DNA of 64,000 bases from NCBI RefSeq assembly GCF_026339995.1, contig NZ_JAPEPT010000006.1, positions 1 to 64,000 on the forward strand, in the 5' to 3' direction. The stretch comes from Streptomyces sp. NBC_01481. GTDB taxonomy: Bacteria; Actinomycetota; Actinomycetes; Streptomycetales; Streptomycetaceae. Both the position numbers and the translations under genes were made by a program. The notes under the pieces were generated by a model. It was given only the letters and a program-made list of their open reading frames with translations, was not told the DNA's origin and ran no database searches. This document shows positions 63,355 through 64,000 of the stretch, one piece after another (within the stretch, counting starts at the first letter, position 1; each line of letters starts with the position of its first letter).

Positions 63355-64000
63355 CTACGCCCGGATGAAGTCGAGCAGATCGGCGTTGAAGGCCTGCTCG
63401 TAGTCGCCGGTCAGACCGTGCGGCGCACCGGGGTAGACCTTGAGCGTCGCGTCCTTGACCAGCTGTACGGACTTGTGGGCGGCAGCGACGATGGGCACGA
63501 TCTGGTCGTCGTCGCCGTGGGCGACGAAGGTGGGGACGTCGATCCGCTTCAGGTCCTCGGTGAAGTCGGTCTCCGAGAACTGGGCGACGCAGTCGTACGC
63601 GGCCTTCAGCCCGCACTGCATGCTCTGCAGCCAGAACGCGTCCCGCGTGCCCTGGGAGACGGACGAGCCGGGCCGGTTCGCCCCGTAGAAGCTCGCGCTG
63701 AGGTCCTTGCAGAACTGCGACCGGTCGCCCTCGACTCCCGCCCGGATCCCGTCGAAGACGTCGATGGGCAGGCCTTCAGGATTGGCATCGGTCTTCAGCA
63801 TCAGCGGAGGTACGGCGCCGAGGAGTACGGCCTTGGCCACGCGGGCCGTGCCGTGCCTGCCGATGTAGCGGGCCACTTCGCCACCGCCGGTCGAGTGTCC
63901 GACCAGGATGACCTCGTTGAGATGGAGCGACTCGATCAGCTGGGCGAGATCATCTGCGTACGTGTCCATGTCGTTGCCCTGCCAGGGCTGGCCGGAGCGG
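63355..64000 (-). CDS. alpha/beta hydrolase, non-heme chloroperoxidase-like (partial)
   Basis: A 215-codon fragment that runs off the right edge. It has the nucleophile elbow GHSTGGGE, the Asp in AHGDDDQIVP, and the His in YPGAPHGLT, so a complete Ser-Asp-His triad of the cofactor-free chloroperoxidase/esterase family, with the matching RSGQPWQGNDMDTYADD upstream and EVARYIGRHGTARVAK after the Ser. These enzymes hydrolyse esters and can form peracids that oxidise halides; the native substrate here is unknown. The start lies beyond base 64000. Confidence 0.9.
   Translation of the reverse strand, partial: RSGQPWQGNDMDTYADDLAQLIESLHLNEVILVGHSTGGGEVARYIGRHGTARVAKAVLLGAVPPLMLKTDANPEGLPIDVFDGIRAGVEGDRSQFCKDLSASFYGANRPGSSVSQGTRDAFWLQSMQCGLKAAYDCVAQFSETDFTEDLKRIDVPTFVAHGDDDQIVPIVAAAHKSVQLVKDATLKVYPGAPHGLTGDYEQAFNADLLDFIRA

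Overview
This window comes from a high-G+C actinomycete, almost certainly a Streptomyces. Coding density is high with a strong G/C third-position bias, many genes overlap by ATGA or TGATG, GTG starts are common, rare TTA codons are present, and the gene content is typical of the genus (MutAB/MeaB, riboswitch-controlled MetE, a streptophobe-type membrane protein, DUF6629, DUF6777, a cobalamin riboswitch). I see no rRNA, tRNA or CRISPR.

Bases 1-28052 are one long plus-strand operon for an extracellular contractile injection system (eCIS, Afp/PVC-like). In order it encodes the sheath (cut by the window edge), inner tube, a gp26-like zinc protein, a disordered protein, the DUF4255 cap, the AAA+ ATPase, a small protein, a 2149-residue DUF4157 ('eCIS core') protein, a SUKH-type immunity protein, the CIS tube adaptor, a LysM protein, a gp27-like hub, an OB-fold spike, a PAAR-like tip, the gp25 baseplate protein, two large baseplate wedge proteins, a tail protein I-like protein, a DUF6519 protein and a peptidoglycan amidase. 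The most interesting part is 5970-13007. The DUF4157 protein ends in an HNH-nuclease-like domain carried on DNA of visibly lower G+C with two TTA (bldA) codons, and the next gene looks like its SUKH immunity protein. Together they look like a toxin/immunity cassette inside a Streptomyces injection-system operon. No tail-fibre or tape-measure gene is recognisable in the visible part.

Bases 28053-35328 are accessory and housekeeping genes: a nested inverted-repeat block, an ornithine cyclodeaminase-family enzyme, an aldehyde dehydrogenase with a small partner, a DUF6629 membrane protein, a broken NTF2/SnoaL fragment, a hotdog-fold protein, a MITE-like element, a VOC protein, and a divergent MerR/MFS pair sharing a palindromic operator. 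Bases 35309-43178 form a B12-linked block: mutA-mutB-meaB (B12-dependent methylmalonyl-CoA mutase and its GTPase) converge on metE (B12-independent methionine synthase), whose leader is a cobalamin riboswitch with a very clear ribosome-site-sequestering platform.

Bases 43142-51511 hold an ArsR-SRPBCC regulator with a near-consensus promoter and probable leaderless start, a DUF2993 lipid-binding protein, a glycolipid-binding-type protein whose 3' end has been overwritten by a second MITE-like element, a GH4/GH38 glycosidase pair and a membrane-anchored AA10 LPMO. Bases 51729-56672 hold a methyltransferase-like protein and then an FHA-ABC transporter, an SH3-like protein and a Ser/Thr kinase that look like one signalling unit. 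The rest is a streptophobe membrane protein, a DUF6777 protein, a GNAT, an APC permease, an unknown protein and a partial alpha/beta hydrolase cut by the right edge.
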